Assembly: GCA_026874595.1 (NCBI GenBank)
Contig: CM049309.1
Location: 52,114,079 to 52,178,078 of the forward strand
DNA length: 64,000 nt
From: Sipunculus nudus
Taxonomy: Eukaryota > Annelida > Sipuncula > Golfingiida > Sipunculidae
Direction: 5' to 3'
Positions within the stretch are counted from its first letter, which is position 1. Each line of letters starts with the position of its first letter. A program made the position numbers and the translations under genes. Shown here one piece after another: positions 60,776 through 64,000 of the stretch. The notes below the pieces were generated by a model, which worked only from the letters and a program-made list of their open reading frames with translations, was not told the origin of the DNA and ran no database searches.

Positions 60776-63035
60776 ACTTTATTCACAGTCAGTAGGCCTG
60801 TATGACTTGATCTTAAAGTTGCCTAGATGGTGTATAAGAGCACAACATAGCTTCAGGGACCTGATTATGTAAGGCATTGAAAGTCATAAACCAACTTTAA
60901 ATTAGATGTGCACTTGGACAAAAAGCCAATGGAGAGATCTTAATATTGGTATAATATGACTTCACCTTGAGGTAAGTTGAGGATCTGGTTACGATCCAGG
61001 TAGTGTTATTCTGCACATGTGGAGTTTCCTTAGATTTCATGTAGGAGTGTTGATCCTAATATGTACATGGTGTGATATCTTTTAGCCTTTATCAGAGCAC
61101 ACTTCATTTATTTGGCTTATAAGAAAGAGAAGTCTTGAATGAACCCAGGGTATTTGTTGTTGCCATGAACAGATCATGTGTAGTTGCTAAGGGATTTAGG
61201 TAAACTCTTAAAGAATGTCTACCTGAGGGAACATAATGAGTTCTTTGTCAGGTGATAGCTTGGTGATAGCTTGGCAGGTGCTGGGATGATTAAAGACACA
61301 AGCTGTGTTATTACCATGTATGATATCTCTTTATGAACACATGCATGATTAATGCTGTATGATGCCAAAAAAAATTTCACCTTATTGTACATAAGATGTT
61401 GTATTTTTCCAAATTAAAAATACAGTCACTCAGTCTGTATAAATATATATCCTAATGTTAAAAATCTTTTTGAAGTGAATAAACTTTTACCATTGATGGA
61501 TTTTTCATATGCTCTTTTGAATGCATTTGTAATCTTAATTAAATGACCTTTACAGAGGCTTCAATAAGTGCTGTGTCATATTTCCTCTTTAGTATCGGTA
61601 TAATATCCTTTAAGTCACCCCAGGTCAACCAACCACTGCAAAGGGTTCCTCCCTCAGAGATACTGATTTATCACATAGTTCATCATCCCCAGGCTGTTAA
61701 TAAGGCCCCACCAAAAAATGTAATCGTTCTTCAGGTTTTGAAAACAAAATAACAGATCTGGTGGAGCCGGTGGATATCCTTTTATATTTTGTTTTAATTT
61801 ACTGGTCTAGACACTGTAGAATTTGGTCAGATTGCCAGGAAAAATATTAAAATTTGCTTCAATTTTTGGATTGGTTGACATGAGCAGCACAAAATTTTGT
61901 CCATTTTTCATACTTTTAAGAATTCTTTAACTTATTAAGACTATATAGCACAAATTTGCAAGATTATAGAGGACCTGGTCATCATTTGTAAATCCATTAA
62001 ATGTTGTCAAGTATGGTAGCAAATCTGTATACCAATTATTTATAATTTTTTTGGTGTGTCCTTATCTTTGATTATGGATTAATCAAGTCTCAATATCAGA
62101 ATCATCATCATACTACCAAGTCTGTGGCAGCTAGGCTTTCACAGACCTTGATTCAGTGAGCTGCTTTGATCAGATGATCAGATGTCATCAGCGTATTGAT
62201 ACAGGGACATCTGATACCAATACAATATCCATCTTTGTACTGTGATTTTTGGGTGCATCAGTTAATTGTTACAACTGTAATATACATACTGAATATTGAA
62301 TTTTGTTTATGAAATACATATGGTTATAATAAGATTTCATTAATACATGGATTTATATATCTGAAAATATTCTTAGAGGGTAAATATACTGATATTAAAA
62401 AAATATTGAAGGAATTTATGTTCCAATAACTACAAGTACAAACATGTTAAGAAAATTTTAAAAAAAACTCTTTGTTAAGTTGACACAACTAAAAATTTTC
62501 TTATGTTGTCTTCATTGGAACTCCAGTGTTTTATGAAGTTGCCATAACATTTTATTACCAAAACATCTGGAAATAAGGGCAGGTGACTGCATTAAGTAAT
62601 GGCACAGTTTATTCAACAAAGAAGTTGGAGCAAATTTTATGACAAATTATAGTCTACCCGACAAAAATGACTGATCACGAAAAAAGGGAGTGCAACCTAT
62701 GATTATCATCATAGGGATATATTACTTATAAAACTGGTCATTTTCTTTTAGTTTTATTTGAAAAAAAAATCATGGCAAGGTCTTTTTATTGCTGACTTGC
62801 AGGTGCATTGAAAGATATTTTACTGTCAATAACCTGCCTGCTTTTTATGGAGTATAGAAACAAATCCTGTGGTCCAGTGTGATATATGTTCATTTATATA
62901 TAGGGATTCCTAATATATTTTACAATTATGGTGATATACCAGCCAAAATCCAACAATTTATCAAACTATGTGATGGAAAGTGTTGGCAATTTGATGTATT
63001 TTTGTATACATGGTAATGGGTTAACTAAAGACTAG
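60776..63035. other. No gene recognised; presumed intron
   Basis: AT-rich. I looked for a second Rieske exon (C-X2-H followed by glycine-rich sequence after an AG acceptor) and found none convincing. Confidence 0.45.
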
Positions 63036-63508
63036 TTGTATCCACAGAAACAAAGGTTTCACAGATACCAGGTACAAATTTAGCTGGGGTTATCCAGCAC
63101 TGCCACATTTGCTATTGGAGAACTCCTTCAAAAACCACCATTTCAAAATACTTTGCATCATTATAGGGTAAGATGAAATCTGGTACACTATCAGTTTATG
63201 TTGGCCTGTAACTTTGAATATATCCATAGACCTTTGATACTTTATCTCGCACACATGCTTGGGGGCCCTATCTGTAATTGTTTTTGCATAATGTACATCT
63301 ATCCACATACCTCATGAGTGGTTTGATATATTGTCCTGAAGTTTTGTAAGTACATAGACCATGGTTGGCTTTATCACCTTCATAAGACTGGTGGTGCCAA
63401 CTTCATTAGACATGTGGCATCTATCCAGGCATCAATTTTGAGTGAAAATCACACATTTCCTGTTTTCATTCATCTTGGTTTGCTGTGTTGGTTTATCATG
63501 AATTCTAG
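63036..63508 (+). mobile_element. Family A element, short decayed copy
   Basis: TTGTATCCACAGAAACAAAG left end (stem decayed), one to two core units ('agactggtggtgccaac'), right end 'gaattctagtt' with CTAG at 63505-63508. Confidence 0.55.
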
Positions 63509-64000
63509 TTCCATTGTCTTAGCATGTCAATTGATAGGGGTCTGAAACAACACCTGTTTAAAAGTTGGTATGTTTGACAAAGTTTAAAAAGTAAAATGTA
63601 AAGTCAAAAGGGGTATAACAGAAAAATAAACAAGATTCCAGACATATATTTAATTGTGTCTTTAAATCATTCAGATTGTTTGATCAAAATATTTTGATAG
63701 TGTGTGTACCATAAAATTTATGACTTTAAAACATTATAAAAAGATTAATGAAAACTGAATGAACTCAGTGTGTCATATTGGTGATAAAAACATGTAATCA
63801 GTATACTTCAGGATATAAGCAAAACACAGTGTCATAAGCAAATTAAAGGGAGATAATCAGATGCAATATTATGCCTATTCTTTTACACTATCAGTTGATT
63901 TTTGCTTTACACAAAAGTTTACCAATTCAACCATCCCAGCACACAGTCTCAGTACCTCACATACGGCTGTTTAAGACCTTGTTATAGCTTTGCATGTTGG
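63509..64000. other. No gene recognised
   Basis: AT-rich sequence to the window edge. Confidence 0.5.

Noticed and set aside
60678-60872. Plus-strand frame overlapping the LINE remnant
   Set aside because: Antisense to the recognisable LWNWLP...LKTYFF pattern; no domain on the plus strand.

Overview
This window is eukaryotic, AT-rich and gene-poor. It is almost certainly from a bivalve mollusc. That rests on the repeat families, which resemble bivalve elements with tandem cores and hairpin ends, and on an animal-type glycosyltransferase; the species is an inference and cannot be fixed from the sequence alone. Only two host coding segments are well supported. The first is an intact single-exon GCNT-type (core 2 / I-branching) beta-1,6-N-acetylglucosaminyltransferase on the minus strand (11870-13156). 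The second is the first coding exon of a small Rieske [2Fe-2S] protein on the plus strand (57779-57983), whose remaining exons must lie beyond the right edge. No tRNA, rRNA or CRISPR was seen.

Most of the rest is a mosaic of interspersed repeats. At least six families (called A to H here) share a layout: a hairpin at the left end, often a GCC-triplet run, a core of 140-280 bp tandem units, and a right end of hairpin plus a few bases plus CTAG (or CTTG) followed by T. This is the layout of non-autonomous Helitron2/Helentron-type elements, including the bivalve 'pearl'-like ones. Family A copies lie at 8356-9773, 16453-18487 (minus), 28770-31688 (interrupted), 33316-35048, 36888-38322 (minus), 52283-54162 (left end missing), 54688-56156 and 63036-63508. 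Family B lies at 21240-22740, 32108-33121 and 48658-49372. Family C is at 40101-41301, and D at 2325-4884, 28986-30873 and as fragments. E occurs at 24883-28440 (interrupted), 38475-39113 and 49721-51850, and G at 36245-36823. One D copy sits inside an A copy, and one E copy is split by a 1.7 kb terminal-inverted-repeat transposon with a 4-bp target duplication.

Other mobile DNA: two pogo/Tigger-like elements back to back, splitting an (AT)n tract (5574-6866, 6917-7897), the second keeping a CENP-B-type helix-turn-helix scrap; a 492-bp element with TGCATA target duplications (19955-20446); a hAT-like MITE (23036-23309); and two 3' ends of LINE reverse-transcriptase reading frames (45799-46092 plus, about 60610-60760 minus).

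Tandem arrays include a 27-bp minisatellite that ends 24 bp upstream of the GCNT start codon, next to candidate splice acceptors (13181-13799), a 28-bp array with a three-unit higher-order pattern beyond the GCNT stop (11174-11535), a 28-bp array at 41663-42200, a 58/117-bp CCAAT-bearing array (46595-47240), and several (AT)n, (GA)n and poly-G tracts. Stretches not named above look like ordinary AT-rich, non-coding DNA.
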